Source: Gonatopus flavifemur
Lineage: Eukaryota > Arthropoda > Insecta > Hymenoptera > Dryinidae
Assembly: GCA_018340375.1 (NCBI GenBank)
Contig: JAFFJZ010000004.1
Location: 27,626,001-27,690,000, forward strand
Reading direction: 5' to 3'
Length of the DNA: 64,000 bases
Below the pieces are notes generated by a model. The model saw only the letters and a program-made list of their open reading frames with translations, searched no databases and was not told the origin of the DNA. A program made the translations under genes and the position numbers. Below are positions 35,726-46,876 of the stretch, in pieces (within the stretch, counting starts at the first letter, position 1; each line of letters opens with the position of its first letter).

Positions 35726-35879
35726 TATATGAAGAAAAGGAAACAGTGACGGTCACTGTGTTGCATTCCCCATGAATGTTTTAACATACACCGTCACTAT
35801 GAATACATTTATGGTGAGTGTGAAAACATTAGTGGTGAATGCGACACAGTAACCGTCACTATTTCCTTCCCTCCGTGTA
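35726..35879. mobile_element. Short TACACGG-type hairpin, CAGTGACGG words
   Basis: 154 bp. The left end is TATATGAAGAAAAGGAAAC and the right end, from the minus strand, TACACGGAGGGAAGGAAAT. Both are followed by AGTGACGG. The interior has GTGACGGTCACTGTG and CACCGTCACTA words. Confidence 0.6.
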
Positions 35880-38029
35880 TGAATGTTTTTGCGAACAGTG
35901 ATTTCTCAATCCATTTGAACTGACAAGAACTCCATCTTATCGGCACTGTCTGACTCATTCGAACTTTCGCTGCTGTGCAGTTATTATCCGACCATACTTT
36001 TGAGTCTCTACTTCTTACAACTGCATGAAATTTCGTATATAATTTTATGTCATTGACTTATGTATCAAACCTTTCAACAACATGTAAACCGTTTTCGGAA
36101 ATTACGTGTTCTCAAAAAAAGGATGTGTTCCAATCTCATTACCATTGAGCCTGAATTTAGATAAGGATTGCATCACAGATAACAGATATGAACTCGTGTT
36201 TGATTCATTGATGATGTTAAAATAATGATTCCAATTCGAACAAGATGCATGAAAAGTTCACATGGCAAATATTGGAATATGAAACGGATACATCACGTCA
36301 TTGTTGTGATAAGCCTCTAATTTGTAATTTAAATCTTTGTTTGACCCATTGAATGGTCTTTTGCGTTTTGACAATTGAGTTACTTTCTTGGTGTCCTGAT
36401 TTCACATCAATCGAATATATTTCTTTACTCCTTACATTAGCGTGGTCGGTTCTTGGACATAACCAATTTACTTTAATCGAAAAAGTATCTAAGTTTTACA
36501 GATTTACGCGGAACATCGACAAGAATTGGATAGGTTCTCTACAAAAAAGGATCATAAATCTTGAAAGTTGTGTGTTTCAAGATAATCTCGACAAGTTATT
36601 AGATCTAAATTTTCGTTCTCAGTTTCCACAACGATCGATAAATAATGTTGATGGAGATCAGGAACAGCACTTTGTTGGATAGAATAAAAAAGTGCTGCTA
36701 TCCATTGAAATGCGTTCAACTGATTCATTTCTCAGACAACTGAAGAGCGAATAGCCTTGAATGTGCATGTTATCATCTAAAATATCTCCAAAGGGAAAAA
36801 AGTAAGGCGCATGAATATTGTACTCGATGGCTTTCAATTTCCTGATGTTACATCGATTCTCAGTTTCGCCTGACATGATATAGTTTCAATTTCTCACCTT
36901 ATCTTATTATTTTTTGTTAAACTTCGGTTAAATATTCATCAATGCTCATACTTTATGCATTGTTTTTGAACAATAAAGTCAATTACGATTTAACTTTATC
37001 AATGATTTGAACTCCGAACGTTATATTCACGTAGTCGGTATCAAGATACCCAGACAAAATATACGTAGAATGCATTAGTTGTAATGAATACTAACGGATT
37101 CACATAATACACGTACGTGCACTGCGATGGATTGGAAACTGCTAGAAAAAATCCAATTTCCTCTGACTCTTTCTGCATGAATGCAACGCAACAGGTCTTG
37201 TTTCATTCTATCACATTCTCACGTTATAGACTTCTCATACCATTATTCTCGTTCTGAAGCGTATAAAAGGATTGAATGAGAGGTTCATGAAGGAAAATGC
37301 AAGAGAATCCACAATAACTATTGATCATGACGTTTATCTCTCATCTCTCCTCATTTATACTGATTAAAAACATTAATTAGCGAATCGAGTATCTTTTTGT
37401 AATAAAACTCAAGCTGATCGTTCAAAACAAAAAATAATTGATGTATCGATGAATCAGAGTATGAAAATCCATACTTCAATAATTTCGAATAAACTTTCCA
37501 TCAGAAAAATTTGTTCAACCGAAGCACTCGAGAATAAAAAGAAATTAAACTCAGACGTTAAATAAAAATTGGATAATCTACAGATTCTTGAGATTTTCTT
37601 CACGAAGAACATCCTTAACTCATACAAACCACGAAACATAAAGAATCAATATAATCTCTCAATTGACTATAATGCGCAGTCTCAATGCGATGGGACAGCG
37701 ATTCGTGAACTGGAAGGAGCATTTATCTTCTCAAATTCTCAGCAGAAAACCAGCGATAAGAGATATATGCCGTCTTTGCTCCTCGACGATGGCAGCCTTT
37801 TTATTATGGTAATTTCATTCAGCTTTTTTCAGCTCCACGATAGATATTCACGATCTGATTCGCATTGAAATAAGTCTCGATACTATATACAGAATTGGGA
37901 TAAAATGGGGAGGATGAAAAATACTATGTGAGATGATGAGATGCCACCTATTCTGCTCTCATTCGATCTTCTACGTTTTTATCCATCATTTTGTACTCGG
38001 AAACAATTCTGATAATCAGATGCGAGCAT
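35880..38029. other. Intergenic, two unassigned open frames
   Basis: Frames at 36353-36682 (109 codons, +) and 37569-37868 (99 codons, +) are longer than most here. They have partly protein-like stretches (for example RIINLESCVFQDNLDKLLDL in the first) but no recognised motif, and could be chance or exon pieces. A lone TA-CCCAGACA end occurs at 37051. Confidence 0.3.
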
Positions 38030-38504
38030 TATAAAAAGTTTTATGGGATACCAAATTTATCTTCAGACCGTATTTTTGCGTACAAACAAGTGGGAGATTA
38101 GATGGGATCTTGAATGTGAGCTGCGGAAAAAAACCATCTCGAATATTGCGGATTGTAAAAACATTGTTTCCACATCTCTCAACCAATTGAGACGAAACTT
38201 GCATGGGACCATTATGACTATTACTAACTAAAACGTGGTATAAGTTCCATTGCAATCAGATAATCAGAAACATAGATATGAACATATTCCCTCTCCCGTT
38301 CTTCTGTGAGCATGAGGTTTAAATTTATATGGAACCACTAATGACACCGTACACAACTGTGGTGAGAATTTCATGAAGATTGGATGATAGAAACGGAAGA
38401 TATCCGCATAATAGCGGCATTGCCGAGATTCCCAAATTTTCTTTCCAAGTTCATTGCTTACCTTTTTTTCTCTCAATTTTGATTTGCCTGAAATTTATGT
38501 CACA

Positions 38505-38644
38505 CACTGAAAAAAAGGTATGGCTCTCACAGCTCTACTATTTATGTGTTCCTGCTGTCAGGAGCTATACTGGCATCCTTATACCTCCTGACAGCAAGAG
38601 CACATAGATAGTAGAGCTGTGAGAGCCACACCTTTTTTTCAGTG
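38505..38644. mobile_element. CACTG-ended 140-bp hairpin with CACA duplication
   Basis: CACTGAAAAAAAGGTATGGC to CCTTTTTTTCAGTG, almost fully self-complementary (TAGAGCTGTGAGAGCCA arms). It is flanked by CACA at 38501-38504 and 38645-38648. H copy 3 supplies the uninterrupted site (minus strand GATTGTGTGATATAAG near 51210), so the 4-bp duplication is demonstrated rather than guessed. CACTG ends with a 4-bp duplication fit the CMC/Chapaev type. Confidence 0.85.
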
Positions 38645-38731
38645 CACAATTAACACCCCCTGAATTGACTACACCCAGAGTTTCATGGCATTTGGATAAT
38701 ACGGATACAAAGGAGGCATACTTTGAAGATA

Positions 38732-39064
38732 CCCGTGTAGAAATTGCCGAAGTCGATAAATGGTCTGACACTGGCAGGGTTATATCTGCCAAAATTGACG
38801 GGAACAATTGTTTCTAACCAGGGTCAACATTATTTCGAATTGAAACAACCTATTCGACGAATTTCAGAATAGTTGGCGCATACGAACAAACAGCACTGAT
38901 ACGGTTGTCAATGTTATACAGGCCCTTATGTAGAATGATGTTATCATGCTGACTTCTTGCCAGTTTGAATAGCTTTGATAGCTTTGGATTTGCCAGTAAC
39001 TCTGCTGGAAACTCTGCCAGCAGTACTGAGCCAGTATCAGTCCGTATTTCCCTTTCGCCATGGG
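38732..39064 (-). mobile_element. CCC-ended CAGTACTGG-word element with TA duplication
   Basis: 333 bp between CCCGTGTAGAAATTGCCG (38732) and, from the minus strand, CCCATGGCGAAAGGGAAATA (39064). TA lies outside both ends (38730-38731 and 39065-39066). It is inserted in H copy 1; H copy 2 shows the empty site near 42030 (TTTGACGATATTTTGAAAG). The minus strand matches 15061-15240, including the core dyad (38933-38949) and ATCATTCTACATAAGGGCC. It encodes no protein. Confidence 0.8.
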
Positions 39065-39264
39065 TATTGTCAAACATTGCAAATTTCTGAAGACATTTTT
39101 TCCACATTTTCCAACTGATTGGGATGAAACTTATATGGGGCAACTATTAACTCTGTATGTAACTGTGATGAAAATTTCCTGATGATGGGAGGATAGGGAC
39201 GGGAGATATTCACGTTCGTGATTTCTCCCTAGGACTACAAACATCCATCCATCCACACAGACAG

Positions 39265-39655
39265 ACAGATACGGTATCAAATTTTTCCCCCGAGTTCTGA
39301 GGAACATCCTTGGTCAAAATTGAACATATATGCTCCATACATAATTCATACATAATACATATATAATCTATATATTGTGCATACATGAAAACGCGTGGAA
39401 TCATATATAATCCATATATAATCCATGTATGGAGAATATTTCACATATGGCAGAAGTTTTTTACATGTATGGAAAAAATCTTGCATTCATGGGCCATATA
39501 TGGGCCGAACATAGATTCAATATGGATTATGTACGCATTATACATGGTCATGGTTATAGGACAAAAGTTTCAAAAAAAGTGCCATCCAAATGTACCGAGA
39601 AGGAAGGTCCGATATGCAAAAGCACCAAATCAAATATATTCCAAAAAATTATAAA
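39265..39655. repeat. CATATATGG word cluster
   Basis: Many degenerate CCATATATGG/ATACATAAT words at 39330-39560. A second patch with the same vocabulary lies at 41110-41200, so the two may be parts of one element now split by the material between. Overlapping frames here are translations of the words. Confidence 0.4.
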
Positions 39656-40776
39656 TTGAAAACATAGGTTATGACCAATATGTTTCAAATGTTTCCATGT
39701 GCGTATGGACCAATGGCCCAATGATGGACCAAGCCTGGCACAAGACCTGCCGAGACTTGTTTCGAACAATTCACCAAACTTGGCCCAGGCTTGGGAATGA
39801 TGAGATCAGGACAAGCTTGGGCCAGTGGTTTTCCCAGCCCTGGTCCAATTCATTTACCAAGCATCAACCAGTGCTTCTTTGATCGCAGATATGGATGAAA
39901 AAATTTCTCCCCCAGAATATCGTACATGAATTTTCTTAAAACGATAGAAAAAATGTAACAAGACGGGACAAACCTATATTATCATTGGAAAATTTGCGTT
40001 CTTTGATATTTCAATCGATTCCGATTTCATTGTTGAATTATGCTCAAACTAAACTGAAAAGATCTTACTGGAATACCATAACATAAATCTTATAATGATC
40101 TGATCCCGTACGGAATCCAACATTGGAATCCCCCAAGTCACCCGGAAAACTGATGGTTTATTTTCAGTGTGTAGGATCAATTATAGCAGGGAGATCGGGC
40201 CAGCCCTGGCCCGATGGTTATCCCCAAGTCCTCAGCCATTGTAAATTCAAAATTCAGTCAATATTTATAAACATTATGCCATTCATGTGGGCAATATTGG
40301 AACAATTGTTCTCAACGAATGCTCGATCTTTACACTTGTGCCAAGCTTGTCCCAAAAGTAGTGACCATTTCAAAAATATTAACAAATGTACCATGATTGA
40401 CTATCCATTGGGAACAACAGGACAATCATGGAACAATATTGGGCCAATTGTTCTTCACCGAGGTTTGTTTCTGACACATGTGCCAACCTTGGGATAAGTT
40501 TGGGTTTTTGTCAGTCTTGGCAATACCTGCATAGGTTATAACATCATAATTTTCGGCGTATTCGTGATATTTTCTGACGATATTTGCCAATCTATCCTCA
40601 GTTTGTTGTCGACTGGACGGACGAATTCTTCTAACTTTTTGTCCTAGGGTGAGTTCTTTCAACATACTCTCGGTTGTGGTTCGCTCTTTTTGAATTTCCA
40701 TCAGGAAGGTGTAGAAACTGGGATGATAAAGTCCAACAACAGTCTGGAACCGGTTGTGCCACCCTACGAATCGAAA
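39656..40776 (-). pseudogene. MULE-type transposase C-terminus, interrupted
   Basis: The minus strand 40776-40534 reads GWHNRFQTVVGLYHPSFYTF, then about 60 residues that include KELTLGQKVRRIR and end YAENYDVITY. This is the conserved C-terminal stretch (xEGWHN...HPSxYxF...xLxxG) of Mutator-like transposases in animals. Coding then breaks at the end of the element 39695-40535. On its far side the minus strand at 39688-39656 resumes with LKHIGHNLCF, which fits the family's usual YLRxIxHNLxF ending. The part upstream of GWHN is missing or unrecognisable (the frame continues VKFRFV). It is a fragment, not functional. Confidence 0.75.
39695..40535 (+). mobile_element. CAAGCTTGG-word element, copy 2
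   Basis: About 841 bp, left end CCATGTGCGTATGGACCAAT, right end on the minus strand CCTATGCAGGTATTGCCAAG. It is colinear with 23630-24497: shared GCACAAGACCTGCCGAGACT, CATTTACCAAGCATCAACCA, TTAAAACGATAGAAAAAATG and CCAGCCCTGGCCCGATGG blocks. The core GAATGATGAGATCA is at 39795, 100 bp in. It is inserted in the MULE frame at 39656-40776. The exact right end is uncertain by a few bases. Confidence 0.8.
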
Positions 40777-41189
40777 TTTCACACCGATATTACACAACGC
40801 CGTTACCAGAAAAATGTCTGATGTACAGATAGCCATCGATATCTAAATATTTGGTAGTCCCATTCACAAAAATTTCTCCCATAACAAAATTTGAATGAAA
40901 AGTGATGAAGTTGATACAAAAAAATTTGGAAATACCGAAAAGGTTTTGACAAGGTAAGGAAATAACAACAACAGAGGAACAAAACAAGAGTAGAACTACA
41001 TTGTGAATGTTGGTACGTGAAGAAAATCTCTGAAAATCTTGGAACATGTTGTTTTTGGAACTATTTTTCTTCGGAACTATGTTTCGTTGAAACTTTTTTT
41101 TGGAACATTTGCCCTCCTACCCATGGTCATATATGACCATATATGAATTTTATATGGATCACATATGAGTTTACTTCCATGTTCCTTAT
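40777..41189. other. Intergenic, with a CATATATG patch
   Basis: 41110-41190 repeats CATATATG(A/G) words. The frame 40790-41047 (-) was checked as an upstream part of the MULE fragment and shows no match to the family. Confidence 0.35.
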
Positions 41190-42350
41190 ATATAAGGAAA
41201 TAGAAGTATTGTGATAGAATCAAAAATCGATCATGCAGAAGGGGGTATTTCGTCTTTGCCGAACGCTTCAAAACATTGAGAAAATGCGATTCCCAAAAAT
41301 GTCTCTGCGCGTGTGTGTGTGTATGTGTGTATGTGCACTCAATTCTTTGGCGCACGGTAAATCTCCTCAGAATAAACCGATCGGAGTGATTTTTTTTTTT
41401 CAATATGTGACCTGGTCTACGAAAAGGGGGCTTAGGTGTGAAAACAAGTTTTTCTTTAGTTTCGCTTTAGTTGTTCGCTTCTCTCTGCATCCCACCGCAT
41501 CCCAATCCATCCTAGGACATACAGTATTGTTTCTGTTTCGAATAATATTGTATTTGATCGCGTAATGTCGTGGGTTTGCTTAGTTTTATAATTTGATCTC
41601 CAAATTTTTTTCATTTTCAATCATTTCTGCTCTTCTTTTTGTACATTTTTAGCAAACCTCCCTACCAGTTATATAGGAACTTCTGGTTTGCGCCATTCGG
41701 AAGAGCATATTTTACTCCATCCAAATCGCCAAAAAAGTGAAAAATGATTTTTTCACACCTAAGCCCCCTTTTTGTAGGCCAGGTCACATATATTCGTCTT
41801 TGAGAGGACTTGAGGCCTATTGATTCTGGTATTGATCGGATAACGCGTTTCGGAAATATATCGGGATACTGTTTGAAAAATTGTGATTTTGCGACCGCAC
41901 ATATCTCCGCTTTCTGTTATCACATTGTAATGAAATTCATGCCACGCTTCAGTTATGGTCACATAGTGGTCCCGTATAATTTGCACCTCAATCGGTTCAA
42001 AAATGTGGAAAATTTTTTCTCACGATTCCAATTATTTGACGATATTTTGAAAGCGTGCCTTTCCTGTGTTTGTATCATCCAAATGCCATGGAACTCTTAG
42101 CATACCCGATGCGTGGGATGTTAATTCAGTTACGTAAGTTTCAAGTGAACCGAAATCGAGAAGAGAAAAGTGCAAGTACTAAACTTAAAAAAGAACATGA
42201 AAATTTTGTACAGCCGGTATTTTATATGGACAACTTGCATTTTCATCATCTGATTGTTATGAAATCCTCATCATAGTTACACATAGCGTTGATAATGGTC
42301 CCATATAAGTTTCATCCCAATTGGGGTGAAATTGTGAAAAAATTGTTCTC
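41190..42350 (+). repeat. H repeat, copy 2 (plus orientation)
   Basis: Includes GCAGAAGGGGGTATTTCGTC, TTTGCCGAACGC, a GT-rich microsatellite (41310-41335), GGCGCACGGTAAATCTCCTC, TGATCGGATAACGCGTTTCG, TTTGCGACCGCACATATC and TTCAAAAATGTGGAAAATTT in order. Copy 3 matches the same blocks on the minus strand. The MITE 41406-41788 interrupts it. Translated in the same frame, 41840-42030 here and 51315-51500 (-) share a pattern (DFxTAHI...LNRxKNVENF), but stops elsewhere make a working protein unlikely. Confidence 0.65.
41406..41788. mobile_element. GTGACC-ended MITE with TA duplication
   Basis: 383 bp. The left end is TGTGACCTGGTCTACGAAAA and the right end, from the minus strand, TGTGACCTGGCCTACAAAAA, continuing with a shared GGGGGCTTAGGTGTGAAAA. 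TA is on both sides (41404-41405 and 41789-41790). H copy 3 has the uninterrupted sequence near 51540. Noncoding. Confidence 0.85.
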
Positions 42351-42630
42351 CCCAGTTTGGAGACAAAGGTTCTCATTTGTTTCATATGTCCGAATTGTTT
42401 AATTGATCGATTCCGTTAGAATTTCCGAATAGTCTACATCCTGTAATTTTTTTCTTCAATTTGAAGGAAGAAATGTGCAGACTGACGTGGCATTCTAGAA
42501 TACCCACAAATGTTAAATTTGATCAGTAAAAGAGATGAAATTGACCTCTGAAAAAATCGATATTCCTCAAAATGGATGGTGTGAATTCATACCTGCGTAT
42601 ACTTGAAGGGTTAAATATACCTACAAGACT

Positions 42631-42716
42631 CCATGTGGAAAAAATGTTCAAAAATGTATACAATTGTACACAATTTGTGTACAATGTATATATGTTTGGA
42701 CACTTTTCCCACATGG
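42631..42716. repeat. 86-bp mini inverted repeat, TGTACAATTGTACA words
   Basis: CCATGTGGAAAAAATGTTC at the left and ACACTTTTCCCACATGG at the right. The centre is a run of TGTACAATTGTACACAA. The end resembles the CCCATGTGGAAAT end at 15061. Confidence 0.5.
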
Positions 42717-42739
42717 AACATGTTTGAGACATGATTGAA

Positions 42740-42965
42740 TAAGTCTAAAACATATCTTTCGCAAGACCTTTTTGAAATATCTTTAACTTATCGAAATTTG
42801 TTGCGTAATACATCTTTCAGATTTCTAAAAGACATCTTCGAGACCTTTTTGCAAAACATACGTCTTTAAAAAAGATATCTTCCGAAATTGCGAGATATCT
42901 TTTAGACCTCTGAAAGAAGTCTTTTTGTTTGTTTGGGTCAACATTTCGAGTCAATTGTTCAAACT
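42740..42965. repeat. AGATATCTTT word array
   Basis: About ten degenerate AGACATCTTT/AAAGATATCT words on both strands. Edges TCTAAAACATATCTTTC and CTGAAAGAAGTCTTTTTG are suggestive, but no terminal repeat could be fixed. Confidence 0.45.
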
Positions 42966-43284
42966 TACAGCCATATTTCATCATGTTAGGACTTCCTAGC
43001 TTTATTTCAGCCATATTCCATCCGTAATCACTGAATCGGGATTATTGAATCATGTTTTTATGCTTCACCCGGATTTCTGGATACCATCATACACATTTAA
43101 GTCGGTTACCGGTGAACATGAAGTGTCTGAATTTTTTATTTGAATAATTCCTTTCAAAATTTCTCTTAACTTGTGTACAATTGTACGATCAGCCAGGAGA
43201 GCACTCAAGGAACAGAACAAGTACATCTACTCTCACGCGAACTTTGTTCATAAAACACTTGATGATGTTAATTCAAAATACATA

Positions 43285-43573
43285 CCCAGACAGCCCACCA
43301 GAATTCCGAAAGAATTCTAGAAATAGAACTCCTCAAGAGCTCTTTTAGAATACAAAGAGTTTTTGAAGAGTTCCACAAAGAATTCGGTTCTTCAGACATT
43401 TGCGAGTTCCTTGGAAATTCTTGAAGAAGTCTCACTGCAGAATTTTAAAAGAACTCGCAAATGTCTGACAATTCGAATTCTTTTTGAAACTCTTTAAGAA
43501 CTCTTTATGGTCTCAAAGACTTCTTGAGGAGTTCTTTTTCCAGAATTCATCGGGATTTTTTGCGCTGTCCGGG
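43285..43573. mobile_element. CCCAGACAGC-ended element, AAGAACTCTT words
   Basis: 289 bp. The left end is CCCAGACAGCCCACCAGAAT after TA; the right end, from the minus strand, is CCCGGACAGCGCAAAAAATC. The arms pair (GACATTTGCGAGTTC near 43398 with its complement near 43450). The interior is saturated with AAGAACTCTT/GAATTC words. Confidence 0.65.
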
Positions 43574-43574
43574 A

Positions 43575-43655
43575 TTTTTGTTCGGTGAAAAAATATGAGG
43601 AACATGGAAATAATGTATGGTTCTCCATACCGATTTTTATATGTTCTTATATGAT
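43575..43655 (+). repeat. Short repeat shared with 50630-50715 (minus)
   Basis: GTTCGGTGAAAAAATATGAG, GAACATGGAA, TAATGTATGG and TCCATACCGATT occur in order here, and on the minus strand at 50715-50630 as GCTCGGTGGGAAAATATGAG onward. It may be the outer edge of the H repeat. Confidence 0.55.
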
Positions 43656-46385
43656 TCATTTTCACTGGGAATTTTGGGCTAAGAAATTTTCATTTTGGAG
43701 ACAAAAAAATTTTCGGTCTTTCGAAACGATCACAAAGCTTTCCTCTAACAAGGAAGCAATTTTTACATTATATTCGGCACGCAACATATTTTTCAAAAGT
43801 TCTCTTTGACTTGTCACCCAAGAAGTTTGTCAGAACTCACGTATAATTTTTCTGTCTTCTGAGTTGAATTGTCTAGCACACTTAGTTTTCAAGATATGAA
43901 TTTTTGAATTCTTTTTCCAAGAATCGAAATATTTTGAAAAGTCCTCATGATACAATTTTTCCGAGAAGAGAATTCAAAGAGTGTCTTGAAGAATCACCTC
44001 ATACGAGAAATCTCATACGTAATGTTTCCTGAAACATCCTGCATGAAATTTTCATGAACTCTTTGAATAAACCATTCTTTATTCATTTCGAAACACATAC
44101 CTTGTTCCCTGCTTTCCCCATTTCCTTTATTTTTTCCTAATTTTCATTTGAAATTTTTGTTTCTTTATAAAGATTTTATACGAAATTGAGAGTTTATGCA
44201 TTAAAAATTTCATGCCAACTTTCAAATTTAATCTGGAAGCCAATCCGTATTACTGTTTCAGAACTATAAAGACCTAGTACATTTTAATTGACTTACTCAA
44301 GAAAAGAGATAATATACTGGACAAATTTCGAAATATGAGAGGTTCATCTGCCTCCATCTGTTGAATAATCAAGATAAATTGAGATTACTAATGACATGAA
44401 GCCTCGCTGAACGTGTTTATACAATAAAATTTTCTTCCGAATGGAATTGTCAATTGAGCTCGAAGATCATTCCGATCTCAGAAAACTTGTAACTGCAACA
44501 GATTCTACAATGTGTTCGGGGAGAAAATGATGAACCCCGTAGCAGCACTATGAACAAAATTTTACATGTCAAATAGAAATTTCCTGATACCAAGTAATTT
44601 ATTTGCTTCAGCCTTTTGTTTTTGGTAGGATCAGTTTCCTGTTTCTGCAATATTTTTTCCTCGATGTGAAAAGGAGAAAGGGGAAGATAAATTATTCAGT
44701 TTTCGAAAGAAAAATGAAATATAATGTTCCGAGTTGATTTCAAATCCACTATGTACAATCAACAAGATTCCTACTATAGAACTGGGAATAATCGGTTCTT
44801 TGCCACACATTTCACAGATATTAATGGATCAGCTCAATGGTTTAGTGGCTCCACTCGATTTGGTTCGATAAGGTACACGGGAACAATCAAGACTTGTAGC
44901 GTTCAGTTCAATATTTCAATGAATATACTACATCAAATCCTGAAATTCAGCTGTTAGCAAGCAATCATGACGATTTCCCTTCCGTGATTTTCACTGAAAG
45001 CTTTTCGTACCATCAGGTAATCAACACGTATACACGCTTGAATAAATAGATGATAAACCCGAATCATTCCATTCATTTCATGAGGGATTCTGATTTTAGA
45101 CTTCACACATTTTTTCGATTATCCATTTCTGAACATAAAAAAACTTCTCATGAAGTACTACATGAAAACGTAACAACAAGAGAATCTATAATAATATAAC
45201 TGTGTACGAGATGAACAGTTTGCTGTTAATGAAAATTTTTCTGTTCGTGTGTATACATTGTAAATTTTTAATGGAATTTTTAAATCAATTTCTTTAGCAT
45301 ACTCGGAACTGCGACAACCTGGTTTTTTGTTTCACAGTGCACGTACAATGAGTATATATTGCAGTGTCTGAATGTCTCTGCAACTATTACTTTTTATACA
45401 CCTACTCTTCGATTCGCAAGACCAATGCATTACATTATTGATTATTTTGATAAGTTTGCGTTTTACGGAATTGGAAGATTGCTGTGAAATTCAACAGAAT
45501 CGAAAATATTGATGAAGCTTTATGCGAAAACCGCTAATGAAATTAACCGTCTCAATTTAGATGGAATATTCAATACACAAATGTACTCCCTTTACTTTGT
45601 ATTACAGAGTATCTCACGTAATGCGCCCAATATTCAGTCAGTATCGATTATTGAACTTCGGCTGATATAGCAAACAATTGGATTTCTTAAGAATATCCGA
45701 TATCCTTCGATGTTCAATATCCACCTCGAACCAAGTTATTTGCATTGCGATAATATCAAACTGTATTGTTGTACTGATTATTCTGTTTGGCATTCATTCA
45801 TATCGTTCAGTTTCCTTTATCGACTATTCAACGATTGTCAATTCCTTTTGCACAGTCATAACAAGGTGAATCGAAATAGCAAAGCTATACAAAAACGGAT
45901 AACATAAAGCTGGGTTTTACAGTTTTCATTCGAATTTATTTATTTTGATATCATAGCTGACGTAGCTTCTGGTTGATTTTGAATATTTTTAATTCGAAAT
46001 TCTTCATTTCCACTCGAAACATTCCACATAAAGTGTTGTTGTACTACGTTCAATGGAAAAGTTTTGTCTCCGATACAATTTTGCTTATCGAGTTCCCTGT
46101 TGAATTCTTTCTACTGGGAAAACTAAGATATCTTACACTCTCATATTTTCACACATCAGGGTGGCATTGACATATCTCACACGATATTGATTCTCGTATT
46201 TTTGCTTGAGAAATCTTCTATTCATTTCAATGCCAATCTTAATATTGAATATGTAATAAAGCACTATCCTTCATAAATTCATGTAAAATGAAAAAATACG
46301 TGACGCTTTCCTGATCATTTAATCTTCGACCTTTTTTCGATACGATATATTCCGATTTTATACATCATATATAATCGTTTTAAAA
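43656..46385. other. AT-rich intergenic DNA
   Basis: No gene supported. The frame 44724-44957 (+, 77 codons, containing NGSAQWFSGSTRFGSIRY) has somewhat protein-like composition but no recognised family and no clear splice signals. Confidence 0.35.
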
Positions 46386-46876
46386 GAAAAAACCGAAGAA
46401 ATACGGACGTCCAGTTCAAGCGGGCGTTGCTGGAACAACCGCTGGTTATAAACTCATCCATTTTTCTCTCGCACTTTCGTCCACGTCCAATACCTTTGCG
46501 GATGGTCGTTGTTGGAGAGAGATGAAAAGGGGAATAGAGAGATAGAAAAAGAAAGAGAGGTGAACAAACACATTTATCAACGAACGTCGACCCATATCGC
46601 GCATTTACCCTTCGCTGGCTCTCAACGTGGAAAATTAGCGCGATTTCCACGGTCGCTTGGAAATATTCGATGGATAATAGAACTGGCTTTCACACTGGGA
46701 TGTCCGTTTTGTTTCTTGTCTCATTGCATCTGCGTAGGTATATATCCTAGTACTTGATAATTATTCATGCAGGACCGAACAGTATTTTTCAAAGATTATG
46801 ATATTCTGCATATTTTGACAATCGATAGGGGTTCATGACACGTTCACTGATTATTGTGTTCCATACATCGTTACAG
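46386..46876. other. GC-richer single-copy-looking stretch
   Basis: Higher G+C and more CpG than the neighbours (GACGTCCAGTTC, GCGCGATTTCC), a GA-rich run at 46520-46562, and a donor-like GCGTAG/GTATAT at about 46738. It could be a promoter or first-exon region, but no coding continuation was found. Confidence 0.25.

Larger units (their letters stand above)
38030..39264 (-). repeat. H repeat, copy 1 (minus orientation)
   Basis: A dispersed ~1.2 kb repeat of unknown type. Read on the minus strand it contains ATAAGTTTCATCCCAATC, TATCCAAATGCCATG, TTCAGGCAAATC, GCCGCTATTATGC and GATTATCTGATTGCAATGGA blocks in the same order as the copies at 41190-42350 (+) and 50600-51617/55814-55945 (-). Two later insertions interrupt it, 38505-38644 and 38732-39064. 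Internal ~150-bp subunits share the CATATAAGTTTCATCCCAAT motif. It could be part of an unrecognised transposon or an old gene-derived repeat. Confidence 0.6.

Noticed and set aside
39663..40539. Direct repeat CATAGGTTAT (39663-39672 and 40530-40539) as a 10-bp target duplication
   Set aside because: The left copy lies about 20 bp outside the element end. Both copies are explained by the MULE reading frame (GHNL and DVITY codons).
40790..41047. Upstream continuation of the MULE transposase
   Set aside because: The translation shows none of the conserved MULE motifs, so the fragment is taken to end before GWHN.
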